6,161 nucleotides of DNA from GCA-2687515 sp963582805 (GCA_963582805.1 CAUZTZ010000271.1:1-6161); one strand, 5' to 3'. Shown: positions 1 through 6,161, counted from the stretch's first letter. Numbers and translations: made by a program. The notes: generated from the letters alone by a model not told the origin.

Positions 1-293
1 TCGGTGTAGCGAACCGCTTTGATGTTCGGACATTTGGAGGCTTCGTTCTCGAATTCGCGGCGCGTAATCTGGCGCCAATAATTGCCGCCCCAGCCGTCGG
101 AAAACGCGACTTTTAAGTCCTTCGTGCCGCAATATTTCTTCACGTCCTGCATATCTTTGATGCCGCCGATCTTGTTCGGCGCCAAATCAACGCCGGCGAA
201 CTTACTTTGCGCGTGCAAAGGCGTCACATTTGCGAATTGCAAGGCGAAACCGAACGCGGCCAGCCCAAGCAAAATTTTATTCGTAGATGCCAT
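1..293 (-). CDS. Sugar-type ABC transporter substrate-binding protein, N-terminal part (runs off left edge)
   Basis: Read on the minus strand, an open frame begins with ATG at 293-291 and stays open for 97 codons to the window edge, so the C-terminal part is missing. A good Shine-Dalgarno (AGGGAG, 306-301) lies 7 bases before the ATG. Residues 1-28 look like a Sec signal peptide: Lys at position 6, a hydrophobic core LLGLAAFGFAL, and a likely cleavage after LHA (26-28). The mature part contains KVAFSDGWGGNYWRQ (61-75), the first beta strand and ligand-loop region typical of ribose/galactose-type periplasmic binding proteins (Peripla_BP_4 style), followed by an amphipathic helix with FENEASKCPNIKAV. 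Cys55 and Cys88 could form a disulfide in the periplasm. By family it would capture a small solute, often a sugar or polyol, for an ABC permease. The permease and ATPase genes are probably to the left, outside the window. The ligand cannot be predicted from this fragment. Confidence 0.82.
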   Translation of the reverse strand, partial: MASTNKILLGLAAFGFALQFANVTPLHAQSKFAGVDLAPNKIGGIKDMQDVKKYCGTKDLKVAFSDGWGGNYWRQITRREFENEASKCPNIKAVRYT

Positions 294-300
294 AATTTGT

Positions 301-306
301 CTCCCT
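301..306 (-). promoter_or_regulatory. Ribosome binding site of the substrate-binding protein gene
   Basis: On the minus strand the hexamer AGGGAG lies 7 bases upstream of the ATG at 293-291. It fixes the start of this edge-truncated gene, which is further supported by the signal peptide that begins exactly there. Confidence 0.7.
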
Positions 307-422
307 GGTTTCAAATAAATTGATCCCGTGTTATCCCGGAATGAAGCGCGCTGAACAGTGTGCCACGTTAATGCATCTGCTATCCTTTGCGCAACATTGG
401 AAGCAGCCAAAAAAATATCCTT

Positions 423-430
423 AAGGAAGG
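423..430 (+). promoter_or_regulatory. Ribosome binding site of the MetE-like gene
   Basis: AAGGAAGG lies 6 bases before the ATG at 437 and sets this start. It overlaps a 10-base palindrome, TCCTTAAGGA (418-427). CCTT (419-422) could also pair with AAGG (427-430) around a four-base loop, which might modestly mask the site. Confidence 0.7.
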
Positions 431-436
431 CGTTTT

Positions 437-1597
437 ATGAAACTCAGCACGGACAGAATTCTCACCACCCATGCAGGGAGTTTGCCGCGTGGCGAGCCCT
501 TAAGCTCTCTGCTCATCGACGACGAGGACGGCAAGCGGATCGATCCCAAGATGATCGACGAGGTGGCCGAGGAACGGGTCGCCTATGTTATGGAAAAAGA
601 GGCGCAAGCCGGCATCGACATCGCCAACGACGGCGAGCAGGGCCGGGTCGGCTTCCAGACCTATATCCCGCAACGAATGCGCGGCTTTGGCGGCGTTTCG
701 AGCCGGCCATATGGCCGGGAATTTATCGAATTCGCCAAATTCACCGAACGCATGCAGGCGCGCATCCCGAAGACCAGCAAGGTGTTCGACGCCCCCGAGG
801 CGATCGGCGAGCTTTCCTATCACGGTGAAGCCGAGCTGCAAAAAGAGATCAATCGATCCTTGCGCAATGCGGAAAACCCCAATGCGCAGGCGGCCGAGCG
901 GTTCATGAACGCACCCTCTCCTGGCATCATCGCGACCACCATGATGAACGCCTATTACGAATCCGATCAAGCCTATCTCGACGCCATCGTGCGCGAGATG
1001 TCCAAGGAATACCGGGCCGTGGTGGATGCGGGCTTCGTGCTGCAGATCGACGCCCCCGACCTGGCAATGGAACGGGTGCTGCTCTATCAGGATCTGACCG
1101 ACGCCGAATTCGCAGAAAAGGTCGAGGAGCATGTGGACGCGCTGAACAGGGCGATTGAGGGCATCCCCAGGGACCGGGTGCGGCTGCATGTGTGCTGGGG
1201 CAACTGGGAAGGGCCGCATTGCTACGACGTACCGATGGAAGTGGTGCTGCCGCCGATCTATCAGGCCAAAGTCGGCGCCGTCGGGCTCGAATTCGCCAAT
1301 CCCCGGCGCCAGCACGAGACCGCAGCGCTCAAGGCGAACCGGCCGCCGCCCGAGATGGCCATCATCCCCGGGGTGATCGATTCCAAGAGCAACTTCATCG
1401 AGCATCCAGAGGTGGTGGCCCAGCGCATCGAGCGCGTGGTTGACGCGGTTGGCGACAAGGAACGCGTGATCGCCGGCGTCGATTGCGGCTTCGGCACCTT
1501 CGTCGGCTGGGAGTGGGTCTCCGAAGACGTGGTCTGGGCCAAGCTGAAAACCCTGCGCGAAGGCGCGGACCTGGCAACCTCGCGGCTCTGGGGATAG
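437..1597 (+). CDS. MetE-like cobalamin-independent methionine synthase, catalytic domain only (methionine synthase II family)
   Basis: This is a 386-residue protein spanning only the C-terminal (catalytic) barrel of MetE, which is normally about 750 residues with a duplicated N-terminal barrel. The start is set by a strong ribosome binding site. The N-terminus carries THAGSLPR (11-18), the family's opening strand motif. The four expected zinc ligands are all seen: His251 and Cys253 in LHVCWGNWEGPH, Glu285 in GLEFANPR, and Cys350 in GVDCGFGTF. QIDAPDLA (203-210) matches the conserved acidic loop (QIDEPAL in MetE) that handles the amino-acid substrate. Family members use a zinc-activated thiol as methyl or alkyl acceptor. 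Known relatives include archaeal short MetE proteins and epoxyalkane:coenzyme M transferase. Without the N-terminal half, use of polyglutamyl methyl-folate is doubtful, so both methyl donor and thiol acceptor are unknown. The protein is probably cytosolic. It is transcribed away from the binding protein and towards the UbiD gene. The family call is firm; calling it methionine synthase would be over-annotation. Confidence 0.9.
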   Translation: MKLSTDRILTTHAGSLPRGEPLSSLLIDDEDGKRIDPKMIDEVAEERVAYVMEKEAQAGIDIANDGEQGRVGFQTYIPQRMRGFGGVSSRPYGREFIEFAKFTERMQARIPKTSKVFDAPEAIGELSYHGEAELQKEINRSLRNAENPNAQAAERFMNAPSPGIIATTMMNAYYESDQAYLDAIVREMSKEYRAVVDAGFVLQIDAPDLAMERVLLYQDLTDAEFAEKVEEHVDALNRAIEGIPRDRVRLHVCWGNWEGPHCYDVPMEVVLPPIYQAKVGAVGLEFANPRRQHETAALKANRPPPEMAIIPGVIDSKSNFIEHPEVVAQRIERVVDAVGDKERVIAGVDCGFGTFVGWEWVSEDVVWAKLKTLREGADLATSRLWG

Positions 1598-1629
1598 CCG
1601 CAGCCAACCTAAGCCCGTTACGGCGTCCC

Positions 1630-3153
1630 TTATTCTTCTTCGTGAAACGCCCGCAAGTCCGGCGCATTGCCGGGCAAGCCAAGCTCGTTCCAGCGTCTGG
1701 CCACCCGCTCGGCGACCGATTTCCGCAAAGTCGTCCGCTTTGGGAAATCGGCTAGATGGCGGTGCGGCATGCAGGCGTCGATTAGCGCCTTCGAGCCATA
1801 GGGGCGCAATTCGGGCGGGAACTGGCTGGGATCAAGGCCGGTGGACCAGGTTTTCCGTTGGAAATCGATATCGTCCACCGGATTACAGCGGGTGCTCATG
1901 GCCCACATCACCTGATTCATGTCGGCGGGATCCACATCGGCATCGACGCCGATGATCCATTTGGTGAAATAGGCGCCGGCCGGGCATTGGGCGGCGGCGG
2001 CCAGGATTTGCGCCACGTGGCCGGCGTAACGCTGTTCGATGGCGATGACGGTCATGCCCCAGCCGGACGCCGCCGCCGGATGGCAGTAGATGCCTTCGAT
2101 GCCTTGCAGCCCAAACCGCTCCAGATCGTCCCAGATGGCGGCCGAACGCATGACCGCGTAATAGGCGCCGATCTCGCAGGCCGGATAATCGGCCATCAGC
2201 GCCGCCGTTAAGATTGGATCGGAGCGCATGTGCAGCGCCTTCACCTCGATCACCGGCTGCAAGCCCTCGGGCCGTCCGTAATAGCCGGTGAATTCGCCAA
2301 GCGGGCCTTCCATGGCGGTATCGCCCTTGGTCACGGTGCCCTCGATAACGATCTCGGCGCGCGCCGGGATCGGCAGCGAGGTGGCGACGCCGGCGCACAA
2401 TTCCACCGGTGATCCCATCAGCCCGCCGATGACATCCAACTCCGACACATCCGGTCCATACGATTGGGCGGCAACCATGAACGATACCGGATCGATGCCG
2501 TAGGCGGCGACCACTTCGCAATCCTCGCCGCGCGCCCACCAAGCTTCCCGGTCCAGCCCGCCATGCTTGCCCGGCGAGCAATACATGCCGATACGCCGGG
2601 GCCCTTGCAGCATTTGCCGGTAGCAGCCCACATTGAGGCGCCCGCTATCGGGATCACGGGTAAAGGTGATGTCGCCGGTGCCGATATAATCGCCGCCATC
2701 ACCGGGCCAGAAGCGCGGCACCGGCAGGCGGGTCAAATCGATATCGTCGCCGGTGAGGACGATCTCATTGACCGGCGCTGCGGCAGCATCGACCATGACC
2801 GGCTCAATCCTAGACGCCGAAATGGCGCGCATGGCCTGGATCAATTCGGTTGTCGAGAGATCGGGCTGGATGCCTAAGGCATGGGCGAAACGGCGCTTGG
2901 AGGCGCCCAGCATGTTGGCGAGGATGCGGGTGCCGGTTTCATCGCCCTCGATATTTTCGAACAGTAACGCCGGCGAATTTTCATAGCGCGCCGCCATATA
3001 GGTAATGCCCGACAGCTCTTCGGAGGCGCTGACCGGCTTGTCGATCCGGTGCAGGCCGCCATCGGCTTCGATGCGCTCCAGCCATTCGCGAAGATCGGCG
3101 GGCGCCGGCTGATTGCCCCGGCGCTGGTCTTTGAGCCCTGATGATTGGGGCAT
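1630..3153 (-). CDS. UbiD-family prenylated-FMN-dependent decarboxylase (probably catabolic hydroxyaryl/aryl acid type)
   Basis: This frame encodes 507 residues from ATG at 3153-3151, close to the family norm of about 500. A longer version starting at GTG 3168 is possible (512 residues). I prefer the ATG because GGGAG (3166-3162) sits 8 bases before it and overlaps the alternative GTG, which has no ribosome binding site of its own. In the 507-residue numbering, the catalytic Arg-Glu-Glu set known from Fdc1/UbiD is present: Arg179 in NVGCYRQM, and Glu282 and Glu287 in EGPLGEFTGYYG. SPGKHGG (193-199) and the C-terminal DVDPADMNQVMWAMSTRC (406-423) are further family landmarks. The enzyme would reversibly decarboxylate an unsaturated or aromatic acid using prenylated FMN made by a UbiX-type prenyltransferase. 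No ubiX is in the window. The GEFTGYYG form and the context look more like catabolic decarboxylases than the ubiquinone-pathway UbiD, but the substrate cannot be read from sequence. It is cytosolic and convergent with the MetE-like gene. Confidence 0.92.
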   Translation of the reverse strand: MPQSSGLKDQRRGNQPAPADLREWLERIEADGGLHRIDKPVSASEELSGITYMAARYENSPALLFENIEGDETGTRILANMLGASKRRFAHALGIQPDLSTTELIQAMRAISASRIEPVMVDAAAAPVNEIVLTGDDIDLTRLPVPRFWPGDGGDYIGTGDITFTRDPDSGRLNVGCYRQMLQGPRRIGMYCSPGKHGGLDREAWWARGEDCEVVAAYGIDPVSFMVAAQSYGPDVSELDVIGGLMGSPVELCAGVATSLPIPARAEIVIEGTVTKGDTAMEGPLGEFTGYYGRPEGLQPVIEVKALHMRSDPILTAALMADYPACEIGAYYAVMRSAAIWDDLERFGLQGIEGIYCHPAAASGWGMTVIAIEQRYAGHVAQILAAAAQCPAGAYFTKWIIGVDADVDPADMNQVMWAMSTRCNPVDDIDFQRKTWSTGLDPSQFPPELRPYGSKALIDACMPHRHLADFPKRTTLRKSVAERVARRWNELGLPGNAPDLRAFHEEE

Positions 3154-3161
3154 GGCGGTCA

Positions 3162-3166
3162 CTCCC
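3162..3166 (-). promoter_or_regulatory. Ribosome binding site deciding the UbiD-family start
   Basis: On the minus strand, GGGAG lies 8 bases before ATG 3153-3151. The upstream in-frame GTG (3168-3166) overlaps this site and is preceded only by an AT-rich stretch. The ATG is therefore the better start, giving 507 rather than 512 residues. Confidence 0.55.
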
Positions 3167-3168
3167 AC

Positions 3169-3382
3169 TTATTTGCGGCTACATAACAGATCGCGAGCCT
3201 AAGATCGAGGCATCCCGGACACCAGCCGATTGCCCACAAAAATAGATTGAACTCGGCCAATTCGACCCCATATCCAAATCTGCTAATTCATTTGGAAGCT
3301 AGGCAGGAGCGCGGACCCGGTAAATCGGCATTAAATAATACAATTCGTACGGCTAAAACAGGGCTCCGCTCATCGATCAGCG
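3169..3382. promoter_or_regulatory. Divergent intergenic region between the UbiD-family and histidine kinase genes
   Basis: This region of about 214 bases is more AT-rich than the neighbouring genes and must contain promoters for both divergent genes. On the plus strand, TTGAAC (3247-3252) followed after 18 bases by TATCCA (3271-3276) is a weak sigma-70-like pair that would give a leader of roughly 100 bases. No good promoter for the minus-strand gene stands out. I found no convincing hairpin terminator, small open frame with a ribosome binding site, tRNA or clear operator. Confidence 0.35.
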
Positions 3383-5623
3383 ATGAATGCACTGAAGCAA
3401 CTCGTCGGCGAAAGCCACCGGAAGAGCCGAATTCTTCCGCTAGTCGCGACCATGATCGTGGTCGCGCTGGTGGTCGACGCGGCCGCCTCATTTTTGCTTT
3501 ACTCGACCGCCGTCACGGAACGCGGCAATCGCTTGACCGAACTGGTCGATGGTCAGGCAGCGCTGATCAGCACCATCGCCAAGTTCAACCGCTATCACTT
3601 TGTCGAAGTGATGAAGCAAAGCCCGGATACGGCGCGCCTCATCACAATCGAGCAAGTTGAAAATGCGCGCAAAATTTATTCGGGCTTCGGGCGTTCGGGC
3701 GAAATCACTTTGGCGCGCAAGGAAGGCGGCGCCATCCAATACGTTGCGTCCAACAAACACTTGGATCCGGGAAGCGCGCAGCCCTTTTCTTTCGATACGC
3801 CCATGACGGTGCCCTTCGCATCCGGCCTTGCCGAGCCAATGCAGCGCGCGCTCAACGGCAGTCGCGGCTCCATGAAGGGTTTCGACTATCAAGGAAACCA
3901 GGTACTTGCCGCCTACCGGCCGCTGCCGATATTAAATCTGGGCATCGTCGCCAAGGTCGATATATCCGAAGTGCGCGCGCCGTTTATCCGCGCCGCCCTG
4001 CTCGCCTTCGCCATGGCGCTCGCCGCCATTGCCATCGGCGCCGCCTTCCTGATGCGCTTTTCCAATCCGATCTTCGAGACCATGCGGCTCGGCGAGGAGA
4101 AATTCCGCTCCATATTCGAAAGCGCCGCCGATCCGATCTATGTTCTCGACATCAACGACAATACCACCGGCAAGATTGTCGATGTCAACCGGGCCGCATG
4201 CGATAGCCTCGGCTATTCGAAATCCGAACTTTTGCGCATGAGCGTGCCCGATATCGAGGCCGAGCTGAGCGAAACCGCCCGCATCGAAAATTACGATGAA
4301 TTGCTGGATGGCAAACCGGTGGGCACATTGAAAGGCGTTCACCGGCGCAAAGACGGCTCGACATTTCCAATCACCATCCACACCAACTTATTCAAAGCTG
4401 GCGGGCGCACATATTCGCTGTCCATCATTCGCGACGATACCGCCGAGATTGAGGCCCGGGAGAAAATCAGAACCACCCAGCAGCGCTTTATCGACGCCAT
4501 GGAACATCTGCTGGCCGGCTTCTCCTGGTGGGACGCGGATCGGCGCTTCATCGCCTGCAACAGTTTTTTCGCCAAAATCCAGGGCCAAATTGCCAACAAA
4601 CTGATCCCCGGCGTGCTGTATGACGATTATGTCAGGCTGATCGCCGAAAGCCGCAACATGCGCAATTCCTTCGCCGATCAAGAACAATGGATCGCCGAGC
4701 GCATCGCCGAATTCGAAGTGGATTTCAACGACCGCGAGACCACTACCTTTGATGGGCGCACCTATTTCATCCGCAAAATCACCCTCGACGACGGCTCGAT
4801 GATCGCCTTCCATTTCGATATCACCGAGCGCAAGCAAGCGGAACAGGAAATTGTCAGGGCCAAGGAAATGGCGGAATTGGCAAACCGGGCGAAGTCGGAA
4901 TTCCTGGCCAATATGAGCCACGAGTTGCGCACCCCGCTGAACGCCATCATCGGTTTCGCCGATACCATTCGAAGGGAGCTGTACGGCCCGCTGGCCAATG
5001 GTAAATACGGAGAATATGCCGAAGATATCTATTTTTCGGGCGAGCATTTGCTGGATATTATCAATGACGTGCTTGATGTGTCGGCGGTGGAATCGGGCCG
5101 CCTCGAGCTGCAGGAGACGGAAGCCGATCTCGATGCCTGCTGCGCGTCGGTAATGAGCATCGTCAAACCGCGCGCCGAAGACAGCGGCATTCAACTGGAT
5201 ACCGGGCGCATGACCGGCTTGCCGCGATTGTTCATCGACGAGCGCCGCTTCAAGCAGGTTTTTATCAATATCGTCGCCAACGCCATCAAGTTCACCCCCG
5301 AAGGCGGCCGCATTTCCATCGCGCCCAAGCTGACCAGCGACGGCGCCTTCGAGATTCGCATCGCCGACACCGGCATCGGTATGAACGAAGACGATATTGC
5401 ACTGGCGCTGAAACCCTTTGGCCAAGTGAAAAATGCGATGAAAATGGAGAGTGAGGGAACCGGATTGGGGTTGCCGTTGTCAGCCGCCTTGATGGAAATG
5501 CACGGCGGCAGCCTCAGCCTTGAAAGCGCCCCCGGCAAGGGCACGGCGGTCACCCTCCATGTCCCCATGATCCGGGTCATCGGAACCTCCGATCCCTCCG
5601 GCTCGATGGTCGCCGCCCAGTAA
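3383..5623 (+). CDS. Membrane sensor histidine kinase: Cache-like periplasmic sensor, two PAS domains, HisKA and HATPase
   Basis: The protein is 746 residues. A first membrane helix lies at about 18-41. A periplasmic region (about 42-200) ends in DYQGNQVLAAYRPLP and LGIVAKVDISEV, the pattern typical of Cache-type ligand sensors. A second membrane helix lies at about 202-224. PAS 1 spans about 240-355 (FRSIFESAADPIYVLD, then VDVNRAACDSLGYS). PAS 2, of the PAS_7 style common in alphaproteobacteria, spans about 366-484 and ends in FDITERKQAEQEI. The dimerisation domain has phospho-acceptor His513 in FLANMSHELRTPLN. The ATPase domain has N-box Asn629/Asn633 (NIVANAIKF), G1 box ADTGIGM (661-667) and G2 box GTGLGL (692-697). 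All catalytic boxes look intact, and no receiver domain is fused. It should autophosphorylate on His513 and pass phosphate to a separate regulator, none of which is in the window. The ATG at 3383 has no clear Shine-Dalgarno, and there is no other usable start between it and the upstream in-frame stop at 3332-3334. The signal sensed is unknown. Confidence 0.93.
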   Translation: MNALKQLVGESHRKSRILPLVATMIVVALVVDAAASFLLYSTAVTERGNRLTELVDGQAALISTIAKFNRYHFVEVMKQSPDTARLITIEQVENARKIYSGFGRSGEITLARKEGGAIQYVASNKHLDPGSAQPFSFDTPMTVPFASGLAEPMQRALNGSRGSMKGFDYQGNQVLAAYRPLPILNLGIVAKVDISEVRAPFIRAALLAFAMALAAIAIGAAFLMRFSNPIFETMRLGEEKFRSIFESAADPIYVLDINDNTTGKIVDVNRAACDSLGYSKSELLRMSVPDIEAELSETARIENYDELLDGKPVGTLKGVHRRKDGSTFPITIHTNLFKAGGRTYSLSIIRDDTAEIEAREKIRTTQQRFIDAMEHLLAGFSWWDADRRFIACNSFFAKIQGQIANKLIPGVLYDDYVRLIAESRNMRNSFADQEQWIAERIAEFEVDFNDRETTTFDGRTYFIRKITLDDGSMIAFHFDITERKQAEQEIVRAKEMAELANRAKSEFLANMSHELRTPLNAIIGFADTIRRELYGPLANGKYGEYAEDIYFSGEHLLDIINDVLDVSAVESGRLELQETEADLDACCASVMSIVKPRAEDSGIQLDTGRMTGLPRLFIDERRFKQVFINIVANAIKFTPEGGRISIAPKLTSDGAFEIRIADTGIGMNEDDIALALKPFGQVKNAMKMESEGTGLGLPLSAALMEMHGGSLSLESAPGKGTAVTLHVPMIRVIGTSDPSGSMVAAQ

Positions 5624-5710
5624 TTACCCGATTATCGGCTGGCTTCGAGACGCCATTGAAACTAGGCTATAGCCTCGCAAATCCGAACCGCTGATAAAGG
5701 GGACATACCG
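5624..5710 (+). promoter_or_regulatory. Intergenic region with 12-base palindrome and possible promoter of the HD-domain gene
   Basis: The 87 bases between the kinase stop and the next start contain a perfect 12-base palindrome, AGGCTATAGCCT (5664-5675). Its centre contains TATAGC, which could serve as a -10 element, with a poor -35 candidate TTCGAG at 5644-5649. An 11-base near-palindrome, CCGATTATCGG, lies at 5628-5638 just after the kinase stop. Neither is followed by a T-run, so they are not intrinsic terminators. AAGGGGA (5697-5703) is a strong ribosome binding site 7 bases before ATG 5711. A promoter overlapped by a dimeric repressor site is possible; read-through from the kinase gene is equally possible. 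Confidence 0.35.
5697..5703 (+). promoter_or_regulatory. Ribosome binding site of the HD-domain gene
   Basis: AAGGGGA lies 7 bases before the ATG at 5711. It sets the start of this edge-truncated gene and contrasts with the weak initiation context of the preceding kinase gene. Confidence 0.65.
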
Positions 5711-6161
5711 ATGGATGAAGGAACTTCAATTTCCGAGCGCGCCGACGCGATCGAATATGCGCAAATGCGCGAGCTTGGCGACCGCATCGTCACCAAATCG
5801 AACCTTTATCTGTTGTCCGACGGCACCCAGCCGGAACGCGCCGATTTCGGTATCGGCAGTGGCCGTGAATTGCTGATGGGCGACGATGCGCGCCTGCCGC
5901 AGATGCCGGCGGCGCCCACCTTCATGGATTTCATCCGCCTCCGTTTCCAGATCGGCGGCCAGCAGCATCTCTTGCAAAGCGCCAACCTGGCGCAAAAGAA
6001 CGGCCTGCCCGAGCATATGGTGCTCGCCTGTTTGCTGCACGATGTGGCGGTGTCCGGCTTCATCCGCTCCGACCACGGCTATTGGGGCGCCCAGATGATT
6101 GAGCCTTATGTGGATGAAGAGGTCAGCTGGGCGATCCGCATGCATCAATGTTTGCGCTTCT
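5711..6161 (+). CDS. HD-domain metalloprotein, PhnZ/inositol-oxygenase-like pattern, N-terminal part (runs off right edge)
   Basis: The frame opens with ATG at 5711 behind a strong ribosome binding site (AAGGGGA, 7-base spacing) and continues for 150 codons to the window edge, so the C-terminus is missing. Residues 1-70 form a charged N-terminal stretch that I do not recognise, with no signal peptide or membrane segment. From about residue 75 it is an HD fold: His86 (QQHLLQSA), His110-Asp111 (CLLHDVAV), His122 (SDHGYWGAQMI) and His145 (RMHQ). The HD pair followed by two further histidines at such spacing, with the H-x-x-x-G-A helix, resembles the mixed-valence di-iron oxygenases PhnZ and myo-inositol oxygenase. 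A final Asp ligand would lie beyond the edge. The position three after the HD Asp is Val114, where PhnZ has a His and inositol oxygenase a Lys for substrate contact, so neither substrate is implied. An HD phosphohydrolase remains possible. It follows the kinase gene on the same strand, and a functional link is unproven. Confidence 0.75.
   Translation, partial: MDEGTSISERADAIEYAQMRELGDRIVTKSNLYLLSDGTQPERADFGIGSGRELLMGDDARLPQMPAAPTFMDFIRLRFQIGGQQHLLQSANLAQKNGLPEHMVLACLLHDVAVSGFIRSDHGYWGAQMIEPYVDEEVSWAIRMHQCLRF

Larger units (their letters stand above)
294..436. promoter_or_regulatory. Divergent intergenic region between the binding-protein and MetE-like genes
   Basis: These 143 bases separate two divergently transcribed genes and must hold both promoters. 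The region is more AT-rich than the flanking genes. For the plus-strand gene, an extended -10-like TGCTATCCT (378-386) is visible without a convincing -35. No strong sigma-70 pair is visible for the minus-strand gene. The motif ATCCCG occurs twice exactly one helical turn apart (323-328 and 333-338), and a run of seven A lies at 409-415. No small gene or RNA was recognised. The shared region makes co-regulation of the two genes possible but does not prove it. Confidence 0.45.

Noticed and set aside
82..318. Plus-strand open frame of 78 codons at the left end
   Set aside because: It is antisense to the binding-protein gene, whose signal peptide, ribosome binding site and fold motif are on the minus strand.
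358..828. Plus-strand open frame of 156 codons overlapping the MetE-like start
   Set aside because: It runs out of frame through the MetE-like gene, is Arg-rich, and has no ribosome binding site at its ATG.
500..1405. Long minus-strand open frame (about 301 codons) antisense to the MetE-like gene
   Set aside because: It lies wholly inside a gene with full family motifs. Its His/Asp/Gly-rich, low-complexity composition is what the mirror of a GC-biased gene gives, and it has no recognisable domain.
1598..1629. Possible bidirectional terminator between the convergent genes
   Set aside because: Only GCCG and CGGC can pair across a long loop and there is no clear T-run on either strand, so it cannot be called an intrinsic terminator.
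3247..3660. Plus-strand open frame of 137 codons crossing the kinase start
   Set aside because: It overlaps the kinase N-terminus in another frame, is Arg-rich in the overlap, and has no supporting ribosome binding site or domain.
4388..5425. Long minus-strand open frame (about 345 codons) antisense to the histidine kinase
   Set aside because: It overlaps the kinase catalytic domains, whose motifs are intact on the plus strand. The antisense product shows no family motif and arises from third-position GC bias.
5628..5638. CCGATTATCGG after the kinase stop as a terminator hairpin
   Set aside because: The arms are five bases with a one-base centre, too tight for an RNA hairpin, and no T-run follows. 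At most it is a protein-binding palindrome.

Overview
The window is about 60% GC with strong third-position GC bias. Its protein styles, namely a PAS_7-type histidine kinase, a sugar-type ABC binding protein and a UbiD decarboxylase, suggest an environmental alphaproteobacterium, perhaps Rhodospirillales-like. The taxon is an inference from protein style only. No RNA gene, CRISPR array, insertion sequence or phage gene was seen.

Layout: (1) 1-293, minus strand, the first 97 residues of a secreted ABC-transporter sugar-type substrate-binding protein that runs off the left edge. (2) 294-436, a shared divergent promoter region. (3) 437-1597, plus strand, a 386-residue protein made only of the catalytic half of cobalamin-independent methionine synthase (MetE), with its zinc ligands intact. 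(4) 1630-3153, minus strand, a UbiD-family prenylated-FMN decarboxylase that converges on the MetE-like gene across a 32-base gap. (5) 3154-3382, a second divergent intergenic region. (6) 3383-5623, plus strand, a 746-residue membrane hybrid of Cache-like sensor, two PAS domains and a histidine kinase core. (7) 5711 to the right edge, plus strand, the first 150 residues of an HD-fold metalloprotein whose His/Asp pattern resembles the PhnZ / myo-inositol oxygenase di-iron group more than ordinary HD phosphohydrolases.

How they may work together: the binding protein, MetE-like enzyme and UbiD decarboxylase could belong to an uptake and catabolic locus for a small organic, possibly methylated or aromatic, compound. 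They are not one operon, so this is inference from proximity. The kinase has no response regulator within the window, and its partner must lie elsewhere. The HD protein follows the kinase by 87 bases and has its own strong ribosome binding site and a possible promoter with a perfect 12-base palindrome.

All five genes belong to recognisable families. I see no clearly new multi-gene system. The most interesting object is the truncated HD protein, followed by the unusual MetE-core/UbiD pairing.
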